From Alteraurantiacibacter aestuarii (lineage in GTDB: Bacteria; Pseudomonadota; Alphaproteobacteria; Sphingomonadales; Sphingomonadaceae), in contig NZ_WTYY01000001.1 in assembly GCF_009827405.1 (NCBI RefSeq), forward strand, positions 434,001-498,000: 64,000 nt of DNA, in the 5' to 3' direction. The position numbers were made by a program, and so were the translations under genes. Shown in pieces: positions 48,999 through 56,778 of the stretch (its first letter is position 1; each line of letters begins with the position of its first letter). The notes beneath the pieces were generated by a model. The model saw nothing but the letters and a program-made list of their open reading frames with translations, had not been told where the DNA came from and did no database searches.

Positions 48999-50270
48999 CT
49001 AACCCTGCTGCGTAACGATCCGGTATTGTGAGTCACGCGGGACATAGAGCACCGGCGGCTCGTCGCCCGGTCTGATCAGCACCTGATCGATCGGCACGGC
49101 GTCTGCTCCGCTCTGCGCCAGGAACACCTGCACCAGCCGCACGCCTTCATCGGGCACCATGTCTGCTCCAAGCTGAAAGGCCACGCGACCCGTGCGCGCC
49201 AGCCAGTCTGGCCGGCCGCCCAGCACGGCGATGGGCGGATGGACAACCTGCAGGTCCATCAATTCCGCGTTGAAGCCGACATGCGCGGGCTCGCCGCCCT
49301 CGAAGATCACCACCGGCGCAGTGCCCTGCTCCATGCCGATCGCGGCATATTCCTGCGGCATGTTATATTCGGACAGGTCGGTCTGGTTGATGGTCAGCGG
49401 GTCGATGCCCGTCAGCGCCTTCAGTCGCGACGCCATCCATTCCTGCTCTTTGGAGAAAGGCCGTTCGGCTGCATGGCTATAGCCGACATGAATCAGGAAT
49501 TTTGCGTCCGGACCTGCCGCTTCCAGCGCGGCGGCAAGGTTGCGCGCCTGCGCTGCTTCACGCAGGGCGATGCTCTCGTTCGGGTTTTCCGGGCGCTCAC
49601 CCGCTTGCGGGACATATTCATAGGCGACCGGCTCATACCCGGCGACCAGCACGCGGTGCAGCAAATAGGCAAAGGCCGGGTCGGCCAGATAGTAGCCATC
49701 GCCAAAGGCGGCATAATCGCGTTGCCGCACCGCATCGATCGGTGCCTTGGCCTGTTCCGGCGAATAGCAGCAGTTGGTCAGCGCCTCGGCGGCATAATGC
49801 GTATAGCCCAGCGGGCGCAGCGCTTCGGCCACATCCATGACGAAGGCCCGGTCACGCGGGTTGTCATGTGCTTCGTTGATGATGACGATGCGGGTGCGGG
49901 CTGCGTGCTCGACGATGGCTGCAATGGCTTCGCGCCGCTCCAGCGCAGCAAAGCGTGCGGCAACTTCTGCTGTCAGCGGGTCACGGCGGGAGCGGGGAAT
50001 GTCACGGTCCGCCACAAAGCCGTCTAGCGAGGGGCGGAACTGCTGCCAGATGGACCGTGCCGGACTGTCTGCAGCTATGGCATCGGGATCACCGAATATG
50101 GCCAGTGCGGCAAGGTAATCGCCTTTGCCATATGCGGGGCTGAGTTCGCTGGAGATGCGCTGGAAGGTTTTATCGGCAAATGGGTCCTGCTGTGCAGCTG
50201 CTGGTTGAAACAGCAAGCTCAGCGCTGCGCCAAGCACGCCAATCGCTGCAAGTGCAGATAGACACCTCAT
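48999..50270 (-). CDS. secreted ChaN/EreA-like fold protein
   Basis: A 423-residue protein with a signal peptide (MRCLSALAAIGVLGAALSLL, cleavage after AAA-Q near 28). The central region shows VIINEAHDNPRDRAFVMDVAEALR and LIHVGYSHAAERPF, a pattern of paired His/Glu residues seen in ChaN-like and erythromycin-esterase-like proteins. A haem, metal or hydrolytic role is possible but unproven. ATG 50270 starts the signal peptide. Confidence 0.7.
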   Translation of the reverse strand: MRCLSALAAIGVLGAALSLLFQPAAAQQDPFADKTFQRISSELSPAYGKGDYLAALAIFGDPDAIAADSPARSIWQQFRPSLDGFVADRDIPRSRRDPLTAEVAARFAALERREAIAAIVEHAARTRIVIINEAHDNPRDRAFVMDVAEALRPLGYTHYAAEALTNCCYSPEQAKAPIDAVRQRDYAAFGDGYYLADPAFAYLLHRVLVAGYEPVAYEYVPQAGERPENPNESIALREAAQARNLAAALEAAGPDAKFLIHVGYSHAAERPFSKEQEWMASRLKALTGIDPLTINQTDLSEYNMPQEYAAIGMEQGTAPVVIFEGGEPAHVGFNAELMDLQVVHPPIAVLGGRPDWLARTGRVAFQLGADMVPDEGVRLVQVFLAQSGADAVPIDQVLIRPGDEPPVLYVPRDSQYRIVTQQG

Positions 50271-50320
50271 GAAACCCTCCCCGGCAAGGCCAGCGAAAAT
50301 GGTCTGCCATGCCTGAGCCG

Positions 50321-50355
50321 AAAATGAACGGGGCGCGATCTTGCGACCGCGCCCC
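50321..50355 (-). terminator. Rho-independent terminator of infC
   Basis: Arms ggggcgcg (50330-50337) and cgcgcccc (50348-50355) form a perfect 8-bp stem. Read on the minus strand the stem is followed by GTTCATTTT (to 50321), a T-rich end. It lies about 30 bases after the infC stop. Confidence 0.8.
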
Positions 50356-50383
50356 TCTGGTGATTTCAAATAAGTGCGCGCCG

Positions 50384-50926
50384 TTACTTGGGCGACAGCA
50401 CCATCAGCATCTGCCGGCCTTCGAGGCGCGGATAGGCTTCGATCTTGGCGGTTTCCGCCATGTCTTCCTGTACCCGCTTGAGCAGGTCCATGCCCAGGTG
50501 CTGGTGCGCCATTTCGCGTCCACGGAAGCGCAGCGTGACCTTCACCTTGTCGCCATTGTCGATGAACTTGTTCATCGCCCGCATCTTCACATCATAATCA
50601 TGATCGTCGATGTTGGGACGCATCTTGATTTCCTTGATGTCCTGCGTCTTTTGCGTCTTGCGCGCGGCATTGGCCTTTTTCTGGGCCTCATACCGATACT
50701 TGCCGACATCGAGGAACTTGCACACGGGCGGGTCTGCGTTGGGCGAGACTTCGACCAGGTTCATGCCGACTTCGGCAGCCTGTTCGATCGCTTCTTCAGT
50801 GTACATGACGCCGATGTTCTCGCCATTTTCGTCAATGACGCGAACTTTTTCGGATTGGATGAGATGGTCGAAACGGGGGCCGGACTTGACCGGCGGCGCC
50901 ATCGTGCGGCGGGGTGGACGTGGTAT
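50384..50926 (-). CDS. infC: translation initiation factor IF-3
   Basis: IF-3 binds the 30S subunit and checks start-codon choice. The N-domain (SGPRFDHLIQSEKVRVIDENGENIGV) and C-domain (KEIKMRPNIDDHDYDVKMRAMNKFIDNGDKVKVTLRFRGREM) are complete. The only ATG in frame (50902) is over 30 bases from the single good ribosome site (CAGGAG at 50935-50940). Eight codons upstream, an ATA at 50924-50926 lies eight bases after AGGAG, and an in-frame TAG two codons further up excludes longer starts. I therefore place the start at ATA, giving 180 residues. IF-3 genes commonly use AUU or AUA for autoregulation. Confidence 0.92.
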   Translation of the reverse strand: MPRPPRRTMAPPVKSGPRFDHLIQSEKVRVIDENGENIGVMYTEEAIEQAAEVGMNLVEVSPNADPPVCKFLDVGKYRYEAQKKANAARKTQKTQDIKEIKMRPNIDDHDYDVKMRAMNKFIDNGDKVKVTLRFRGREMAHQHLGMDLLKRVQEDMAETAKIEAYPRLEGRQMLMVLSPK

Positions 50927-50997
50927 GGGCTATGCTCCTGTAGGTTATTTCTGGCCCCCATGTAGTGGCAAACACGGCGGCGCGCTAGGGGTGAAAG

Positions 50998-51738
50998 CTA
51001 GGCCTCCTTGCGCCACAGCGCGAAGCGGGCCAGCCTGCTTCCCGCAGGCACCACGGCATCGATGGCACTGGCGGGCTGCATCGCGGAAAGTATCGCCGGA
51101 TCGGCTGCATTCATTCCGCCTGTCAGCGCGCCAAATGCCGGCAGGATCATCCGTCCGGACCCTTCGCCATCGCTGCTGATCACGGTGCACGGGCGGCGAA
51201 TATGGCGATGGTGCACCTTCACCTGCAGGCGTGGGTGGAAATGGCCGGAAAGTTCTGGCCGTGTCTCCCCCTTCATGGCCTGATGGCGCAGGACCATTCC
51301 CGCCAGATCCAGCTCCTCCACAAAGGTGCCGCCGCACGCGGCCCGTCCTTGTGCATCCTGCCCTTCGTCATGATTGCCGGTGATCCACACCCAGTCGAGC
51401 GCGGTTGTCAGCGCGCTGAGCATGCCCGCCGCATGCGGCTCCAGCCGGGAAGCGCCCGCCGCATCATGGAAATTATCGCCCAGCGTATAGACCCGCCGTG
51501 CACCCGTTTCCTTCACCGCCAGCGCCAGCCGTTCCAGCGTTTCGCGGCTGTCATAGGGGGGCAGCATCTGCCCATGCCCGGCGAAAAAGCTCGATTTCTC
51601 AAGGTGCAGATCTGCCACCAGCAAGGCATTTTCGCGCGGCCAGAACAGCGCGCGGCCGCCTTTGGGGCTGCCCGTTTCGCCCGGCACCAGGCGGAACTCC
51701 TCCCCGCAAAAATCAAAGGCGAACGAAACAAGAACCAT
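50998..51738 (-). CDS. pdeM: PdeM-type metallophosphoesterase
   Basis: A 246-residue phosphoesterase with calcineurin-type motifs: VADLHLEKSS near residue 42, GDNFHDAAG near 88, GNHDEG near 120, and SGHFHPRLQV near 163. This matches the ligase-associated DNA damage response phosphoesterase PdeM. The usual neighbours (LigD-like or exonuclease and helicase genes) are not present here; hemF lies divergently 45 bases away. ATG 51738. Confidence 0.88.
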   Translation of the reverse strand: MVLVSFAFDFCGEEFRLVPGETGSPKGGRALFWPRENALLVADLHLEKSSFFAGHGQMLPPYDSRETLERLALAVKETGARRVYTLGDNFHDAAGASRLEPHAAGMLSALTTALDWVWITGNHDEGQDAQGRAACGGTFVEELDLAGMVLRHQAMKGETRPELSGHFHPRLQVKVHHRHIRRPCTVISSDGEGSGRMILPAFGALTGGMNAADPAILSAMQPASAIDAVVPAGSRLARFALWRKEA

Positions 51739-51783
51739 GCGCACCACTTGCCGCGCGCCACCTGCTTTGGCAAGAGCGCTTCC

Positions 51784-52638
51784 ATGGAATGGAAACCTTA
51801 TACCGATCAGGCGCGCAACTGGTTCGAAACCCTGCGTGACCGCATCTGCGCAGAATTTGAAGCGATCGAGCGCGAGGCAGGCAGCGATGCCAGCTTCGAG
51901 TTCACGCCGTGGGACCGCGATACCGACGATGGCACCGAAGGCGGCGGCGGTGTGCGCGGGGTGATGAAGGGCAAGGTGTTCGAGAAGGTGGGCGTCAACG
52001 TCTCCACCGTATCGGGCGAGTTTGCCCCGCAGTTCGCCGGCACGATCAACGGTGCAAGCGTTGAGCAGCCGGGCTTTACCGCCACCGGCATTTCGCTGGT
52101 TGCCCACATGGCCAATCCGCATGTCCCCGCCGTGCATATGAACACCCGCTTCCTGACCACGCAGTCCGCATGGTTCGGCGGCGGAGCGGACCTCAACCCG
52201 CCGATTGAATATGATGAGGACACCGAAGCTTTCCACGCCCGTTTCCGGGCGGCCTGTGCGGCGCATAATCCCACCTATTATGACCGGTTCAAGAAGTGGG
52301 CGGACGACTATTTCTTCATCCCCCACCGCAATGTGGCGCGCGGTGTGGGCGGCATTTTCTACGATCACCTGGAATGCGCCGATGACGCCCAGTTCCAGCG
52401 CAATTTCGCCTTCACCAGGGATGTGGGTGAGGCCTTCCTCGACAGCTTCCCGCATATCGTGCGCAAGCGCATGGGGCAGGAGTTCTCAGAAGAAGAAAAG
52501 CGCCAGCAGCTCGAATGGCGCGGACGCTATGTCGAATTCAATCTGGTCTATGACCGGGGCACGCTGTTCGGTCTGAAAACCGGCGGCAATATCGATGCGA
52601 TCCTGATGAGCCTGCCGCCAGAGGTGACGTGGAGCTAG
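51784..52638 (+). CDS. hemF: oxygen-dependent coproporphyrinogen III oxidase
   Basis: HemF decarboxylates coproporphyrinogen III to protoporphyrinogen IX using O2. A 284-residue protein of standard length. Family segments are GGGGVRGVMKGKVFEKVGVN, AVHMNTRFL, WFGGGADLNP, YFFIPHRNVARGVGGIFYDHL and RGRYVEFNLVYDRGTLFGLKTGGN. ATG 51784 begins MEWKPYTDQA. It diverges from pdeM. Confidence 0.98.
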   Translation: MEWKPYTDQARNWFETLRDRICAEFEAIEREAGSDASFEFTPWDRDTDDGTEGGGGVRGVMKGKVFEKVGVNVSTVSGEFAPQFAGTINGASVEQPGFTATGISLVAHMANPHVPAVHMNTRFLTTQSAWFGGGADLNPPIEYDEDTEAFHARFRAACAAHNPTYYDRFKKWADDYFFIPHRNVARGVGGIFYDHLECADDAQFQRNFAFTRDVGEAFLDSFPHIVRKRMGQEFSEEEKRQQLEWRGRYVEFNLVYDRGTLFGLKTGGNIDAILMSLPPEVTWS

Positions 52639-52698
52639 AACTTACCGTGTGGTGGGTGTCGCGGGGCAGGTGAATCCTGCTGCTCTGCTGGCTGCGGC

Positions 52699-53574
52699 TT
52701 ATTCTTCCCGCGTGGCATCCCTGTCCATCAGGTCGCCAATGCCGCCAAGAGCCCTGTTGCCAGGTGTGTTGGCGCGGCTGCGATAAAGGCTGCGCAGGTA
52801 GGCCAGGTCGAAGCTGGTGATCCGCTCGGGTGCTTGTGCGGGATTGTCGAACAGCGCCAGGATGGTGCCATAGGCGGCATCTGCGTGCGGCGGACTGGTG
52901 CGGGCCAGCGTGCGCATGGTCACGTAATCGGCCACGGCCACGCCGTCCAATTGCGCGATTGCGCCGCTGTCGATCATCACCACGGACAGTTCCAGATCGG
53001 TCCGCGTGCCGGAATTGAGGCGCGAGATTTCGGTGGAGTCGAACACGGGTGGGCGACCCATGCGGGCCTGGCCATCGCGCGTCCGGGTGGTCACCACGTT
53101 CCATGCGCGAACGGGTCCTTCCTGCTCGGAAAGACGCTTGCTCTCCCAGAAGGACAGTCCGGAGACGAGATAATGCCTCGCCTCGCGCAGTTGATCCAGC
53201 TCATCGCGCGGATCGGCAACGAACAGCACCAGCACATTGGGCGGGCAACCCGGTTCCTCTTCCAGATCCACGCCGATTTCTTCCGCGTTGGAGTAAATCC
53301 GGTCGATGATCAGCTGCGCGCTTTCGGGGTTGAGACCCCACACGCCCGCGCAGATCGGCTGTTGAAAGCGGGCCAGCGGATCGCCGAATGCCTGGCTGCG
53401 CGGCGTGATCGCCCGCGCCTGGGCGCGAACCTCGCTGCCGTCGACGGTGCGATCCAGCCGCCCGGTCACAATGATGGAGTTGTCACCGTCCGGCGTGTCC
53501 TGCGCCGCGATCGGCGCGGCAAGCGCCAGGATGCTGGCGGCGAACAGGCATCTTGTAAGACTATATCTATGCAT
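52699..53574 (-). CDS. secreted protein of unknown function
   Basis: A 291-residue protein with a signal peptide (about 1-24, APIAAQ cleavage). The mature part contains Cys in QQPICAGVWGLNPES and EPGCPPNVLVLFVAD, probably a disulfide, and a DUF-like alpha/beta pattern seen in several sphingomonad secreted proteins (IVTGR near the mature N-terminus). No catalytic motif recognised. Start at 53574 (MHRYSLTR). Confidence 0.75.
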   Translation of the reverse strand: MHRYSLTRCLFAASILALAAPIAAQDTPDGDNSIIVTGRLDRTVDGSEVRAQARAITPRSQAFGDPLARFQQPICAGVWGLNPESAQLIIDRIYSNAEEIGVDLEEEPGCPPNVLVLFVADPRDELDQLREARHYLVSGLSFWESKRLSEQEGPVRAWNVVTTRTRDGQARMGRPPVFDSTEISRLNSGTRTDLELSVVMIDSGAIAQLDGVAVADYVTMRTLARTSPPHADAAYGTILALFDNPAQAPERITSFDLAYLRSLYRSRANTPGNRALGGIGDLMDRDATREE

Positions 53575-53750
53575 GGTTGCCCGCCGTGTGGTTGATTGAA
53601 CTGCACGTTCCAGGACCTGATTCATCCATTTTCGTCCATGTCCGACAAGCGCAGCTGGCGCCAGCACAGACCAGTCCAAGCGCGCTTTTCGCTCGACGAA
53701 TGAGCCCGGGCCGGATTTGTCTGAGGCAGGGTGATCTGCAACTTTTGCGC

Positions 53751-54338
53751 TTACAGAACCCGGTATCCGATCGGTTTGAAGTTGCCGCCATTGGAGGCAT
53801 AGGCTGAACAAGCGGTGAGGCCAATTACCAGGTCCATCATCGCTTCCAGCCGCAGGATATCACCCTTCTTCGAAGGCGGAGGCTCGACCGACAGCTTTCC
53901 GCTTTCGCCGTCAAACGGCACGTTCATGAACACATTGAAAGCGGTGGGGATCGCGTCTTGCGACACGCCGAAGGGTTCCAGCGCTTCTGCCAGATTGCCG
54001 AAACAGCCACGGTGCACGGGCTTGTCGGGATAGAAATGCGTGAACGTCGCCTCACTACAAGGCGTCAGCAGGAAATCGTGGCAGCCAACATCGTCGCGGG
54101 TGATCTTGAGCATGGGATTGGAACGGTTTGACCACAGCGTATTGCCCGTGGTCAGCTTGAGCGTTTCCTCATAATCGAACGTGCGCCCGTTGGAGATGAC
54201 TTCGCGCGTGTCTTGCGCATTGAAGGCGAGCAGGTCGGCAACCTGGCAGCCCATGACATCCACCACGTCCAGCATCTGGCCGCGGGCGAGCAGGAAAGCT
54301 GTGCCACTGCGCGGGGGAATGATCTGCATGTCCATCAT
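53751..54338 (-). CDS. DUF1989 (urea carboxylase-associated) family protein
   Basis: A 195-residue protein of the DUF1989 family. Typical segments are VDVMGCQVADLLAFNA near 27-42, LTPCSEATFTHFYP near 90, AFNVFMNVPFDGESGKLS near 130 and a closing CSAYASNGGNFKPIGYRV. Relatives occur in urea-carboxylase and guanidine-linked gene clusters. The start overlaps the TGA of the YqcI/YcgG gene (ATGA), showing coupled expression. Confidence 0.9.
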   Translation of the reverse strand: MMDMQIIPPRSGTAFLLARGQMLDVVDVMGCQVADLLAFNAQDTREVISNGRTFDYEETLKLTTGNTLWSNRSNPMLKITRDDVGCHDFLLTPCSEATFTHFYPDKPVHRGCFGNLAEALEPFGVSQDAIPTAFNVFMNVPFDGESGKLSVEPPPSKKGDILRLEAMMDLVIGLTACSAYASNGGNFKPIGYRVL

Positions 54339-55027
54339 GCGCGCTTGTCCTCGAAAGGCGGAATCCAGTCTTCACCTACATTGCGGCCTGAATATTGCCG
54401 CGCCTCGCTGCTTTCGCCGTGGCGGGCGAGCATCGGGTTGATATCGCCTGCCAGTTGTTCGTCGCGTGCGAGGATCTTCTTGCGCATGCCTTCATAGCGT
54501 CCTTCCTCGCGCAGTTTTTCGAATTGATCGTGCAGGTTGAACACCAGCGTCGGCCGTCCAAAGCGCCGCGCCGGGCGTGAGGCATGGGGGTGCAGGCCAA
54601 CCACGAAATACGCCTCACCGCCAAAGCTGAGCGAGAAATGGGGGTTGGCAGGATCGGCACTGACTCCGGGATCATAGGGCTGGCCGCGCCAGTGATCCTT
54701 GTCGGCCAATGACTGGATGCGTTCCCACATCGCGGTTTCGAAATGTTCTTCGGTCAGGTCGCGGGGCCCTTGGAACACCACTGCAAGGCTGCGCAGGCCG
54801 CCCGGATCATCGCGATAGGAGTAGGCCCATTGCAGCAATTCATCGTGCAGCTTCACATCGTTCCATGCACTGGTGATATCGCGCGCGGCCACGACCTTGA
54901 GCGTGCCGCGCGCCATGGCCGATTTGGCCCCCACACAGGGGAATTCACGGCTGCCAATCCATTCTTCCAGTTCACCGCGCAACTGCTCGCTACGGTCATG
55001 ATCCTCACGGACCTGTTCCTTCAGCAT
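54335..55027 (-). CDS. YqcI/YcgG-family protein (putative haem N-oxygenase)
   Basis: A 230-residue member of the YqcI/YcgG family. Family segments are REFPCVGAKSAMARGTL near residues 28-44 and FVVGLHPHASRPARRFGRPT followed by LVFNLHDQFEKLR near 140-175, which include the likely haem-ligand His/Cys. Relatives such as DcsA and GntA hydroxylate guanidine nitrogens. A role in N-oxygenation is inference from family. It is coupled to DUF1989 downstream (ATGA) and overlaps the preceding small gene by seven bases. Confidence 0.85.
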   Translation of the reverse strand: MLKEQVREDHDRSEQLRGELEEWIGSREFPCVGAKSAMARGTLKVVAARDITSAWNDVKLHDELLQWAYSYRDDPGGLRSLAVVFQGPRDLTEEHFETAMWERIQSLADKDHWRGQPYDPGVSADPANPHFSLSFGGEAYFVVGLHPHASRPARRFGRPTLVFNLHDQFEKLREEGRYEGMRKKILARDEQLAGDINPMLARHGESSEARQYSGRNVGEDWIPPFEDKRA

Positions 55028-55293
55028 GGTGACGCTCCTGCAATTGCGTGGTCATTGTGGCAGGTGCAGGCCTGCGCAACACTGGTTGCAGAATGTGCGG
55101 TACGGCGGCCCATGGTCCAGTTGTTCTGAAAGCGAACCTGCGGATTGGGGGCGCACCAGATCTCGCCATTCTCGTCCAGCGCGGTGACCCAGATCAGGTG
55201 ATGTTCCGGGCCATAATCGATAATTCCGACGGCCTGCCCGCGGCCGCGATCAAGAACCTGAACCGGTAGACTGGGATTGAGCTGCGTGAACAT
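55021..55293 (-). CDS. 90-residue protein, first gene of the YqcI operon
   Basis: A 90-residue protein. The first half is a compact beta pattern (VQVLDRGRGQAVGIIDYGP, LIWVTALDENGEIWCAPNP) similar to small phage-type proteins; the rest (TMGRRTAHSATSVAQACTCHNDH) is Cys/His-containing. Start at 55293 (MFTQLNPSLPV). Its stop overlaps the YqcI/YcgG start. Not recognised as a known family. Confidence 0.6.
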   Translation of the reverse strand: MFTQLNPSLPVQVLDRGRGQAVGIIDYGPEHHLIWVTALDENGEIWCAPNPQVRFQNNWTMGRRTAHSATSVAQACTCHNDHAIAGASPC

Positions 55294-55380
55294 GGTTGGC
55301 CTCTTGCGCTGCATGTCCATGATAAATGGTCGAAACCTTCTGTGGTTCCAGCAGCGGCCAGGATGCAACGAGGGGATCAG

Positions 55381-55971
55381 TCAGGCGCAGAGCTCGTTCC
55401 AGAAAGCCGCCTCTTTTTCGATCAGCCGTTCAATATAGCTCGCGTCTCTGGGTACGCTGAAAAGGATCGGTGGCCGGTCTGGCAGATAGCAGAAGAAGTC
55501 CATTTTCAGGAGGCCGGTCACCGCCATCGTGTGCTGGAGCTGACCGTACAGGGCGCGCGGTACTGTGCGGCTGCGGCCGGTGCGCGCATGAATGGCAGGA
55601 CCGCATTTGATCTCGACCGCCTGCATCGTGTCCACGCATATTCCGTCGAGACTGCAGCGCATCCATTCATGAGCGCGGCTTTGAGCGCATAGCGGCCGGA
55701 CATTCACGCCGCGAATTGTGCAATAGGCCGCGCGTGCCCTTGGCTCCAGCATCACCCCTCTGGTCATGGCACTGGTGACTGTCTGCCGCCGCCGGGCAAG
55801 TTCTGGATTGCGCCGCTCAAACAGCAGGTCCTTTGCGGACTTCCACGGGTTTTCGCCCATGATGGCCGGTGCATCGGACGCCCCGATGCCGCCTGCGCGC
55901 CATTGCCGCCAGCTTTCGGTGCCCTGCACAAGATCCACAATCGTGAACGGAGCGCTTTGCGGCGCGGTCAT
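55381..55971 (-). CDS. YqaJ-type viral recombinase nuclease
   Basis: A 196-residue protein of the YqaJ (lambda-exonuclease-like) family. The N-terminal signature is GIGASDAPAIMGENPWKSAKDLLFERR, and the metal-site residues are Asp in MRCSLDGICVD and Glu/Lys in AVEIKCGPAI (E-x-K). Members act in phage recombination or as standalone exonucleases. Its ATG overlaps the XRE regulator stop. It is not accompanied by recognisable Bet/RecT or phage structural genes. Confidence 0.88.
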   Translation of the reverse strand: MTAPQSAPFTIVDLVQGTESWRQWRAGGIGASDAPAIMGENPWKSAKDLLFERRNPELARRRQTVTSAMTRGVMLEPRARAAYCTIRGVNVRPLCAQSRAHEWMRCSLDGICVDTMQAVEIKCGPAIHARTGRSRTVPRALYGQLQHTMAVTGLLKMDFFCYLPDRPPILFSVPRDASYIERLIEKEAAFWNELCA

Positions 55972-56186
55972 GATCTTTGCTGCTCTTCCAGATCGAACAG
56001 ATCCTCCACCGGCACTTCAAGTGCGCGGGCGATTTTGAGCGCGACGATGGTGGAGGGCACGAAAACCCCGTTCTCCACCGTGTTGATGGTCTTGCGGCTG
56101 ACCCCGATCTGGTCTGCCAGCTGAGCCTGAGTCCAGCCACGCGCAGTGCGGGCATCGCGGATGGTGTTGGTAAGCGCCTCGGTCAT
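55968..56186 (-). CDS. small XRE-family HTH regulator
   Basis: A 72-residue regulator made of one Cro/CI helix-turn-helix (DARTARGWTQAQLADQIGVS, then RKTINTVENGVFVPS) and a short C-terminal helix (ARALEVPVEDLFDL). It is the same type as the regulator at 22412. It overlaps both neighbours by ATGA and is the likely repressor of the operon through the twin palindromes at 56657-56692. Confidence 0.93.
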   Translation of the reverse strand: MTEALTNTIRDARTARGWTQAQLADQIGVSRKTINTVENGVFVPSTIVALKIARALEVPVEDLFDLEEQQRS

Positions 56187-56644
56187 TGCTGGTAGGATTT
56201 GCGCTCAAGCAGAGCGAAGCGCAGTGCGGCGACGCTGACCGTTGAGGTGAGGATCAGATGGGTTGCCTGCCGCAACATCAGTTCACCAAAATTGCTGTAA
56301 ATGAAGAGGGCGAGCGTTGTCAGAACCGATGCCAGGAAGCCGGCGGCGATCGCTTTGCTGCGGTTTTGCCGGGTCACCTCGTCATCGATCAGGGGCAGCA
56401 ACCCGGGGCGGGATTTGGGGAATTTACCGCCGGTATAGAGGACGATTACAAACGAACTGGAAAGAATGATCCACGCGACCACTTGGACCGGTTTGGCAGC
56501 CCATCCGACATCGGCAAGAATGGTAGAAAAGTTGATCTGGATCGCCACATAAGCAATCACCAGCAAGAGCAGCGCGCGGGCGCGCCTGCGCCCAACCATT
56601 TCGGCGGCTTCCTGATCGCTCGCTGGCAAGTTTTTCATACGCAT
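56183..56644 (-). CDS. four-helix membrane protein, first gene of the XRE/YqaJ operon
   Basis: A 153-residue protein with an N-terminal charged segment and four predicted helices (about 25-45, 55-72, 97-113 and 125-145). ATG 56644 (MRMKNLPASDQE) has GGAG with seven-base spacing. It overlaps the XRE gene (ATGA). The pairing of a small membrane protein with a tiny XRE regulator recurs at 21992-22627. Function unknown. Confidence 0.8.
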   Translation of the reverse strand: MRMKNLPASDQEAAEMVGRRRARALLLLVIAYVAIQINFSTILADVGWAAKPVQVVAWIILSSSFVIVLYTGGKFPKSRPGLLPLIDDEVTRQNRSKAIAAGFLASVLTTLALFIYSNFGELMLRQATHLILTSTVSVAALRFALLERKSYQQ

Positions 56645-56656
56645 CGTGAATCTCCG

Positions 56657-56692
56657 TGTAACCCACGGGTTACATGTAACCTCTAAGTTACA
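56657..56692 (-). promoter_or_regulatory. two abutting 18-bp palindromic operators
   Basis: Site 1, TGTAACCCACGGGTTACA (56657-56674), has 8-bp perfect arms around a two-base centre. Site 2, TGTAAC-N6-GTTACA (56675-56692), has 6-bp perfect arms. They share the core TGTAAC...GTTACA and touch end to end. They lie 13-48 bases upstream of the membrane-protein start and between that operon and rel. The XRE protein is the likely ligand. Confidence 0.8.
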
Positions 56693-56778
56693 ATTCAGTC
56701 AAGCGCCCGTGGAAATCTCGCCCATCTCCGCGATTTCCCTTGCCTGTTTTCTGCCCGATGGCGCACTATCTTGAATAT

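Noticed and set aside
55381..56644. Complete prophage around the YqaJ gene
   Set aside because: No integrase, structural, lysis or replication genes are visible within 5 kb on either side.
56657..56692. Palindromes read as a terminator between two transcripts
   Set aside because: The transcripts on both sides diverge from here, there is no T-run, and the two sites share a common core as operators do.
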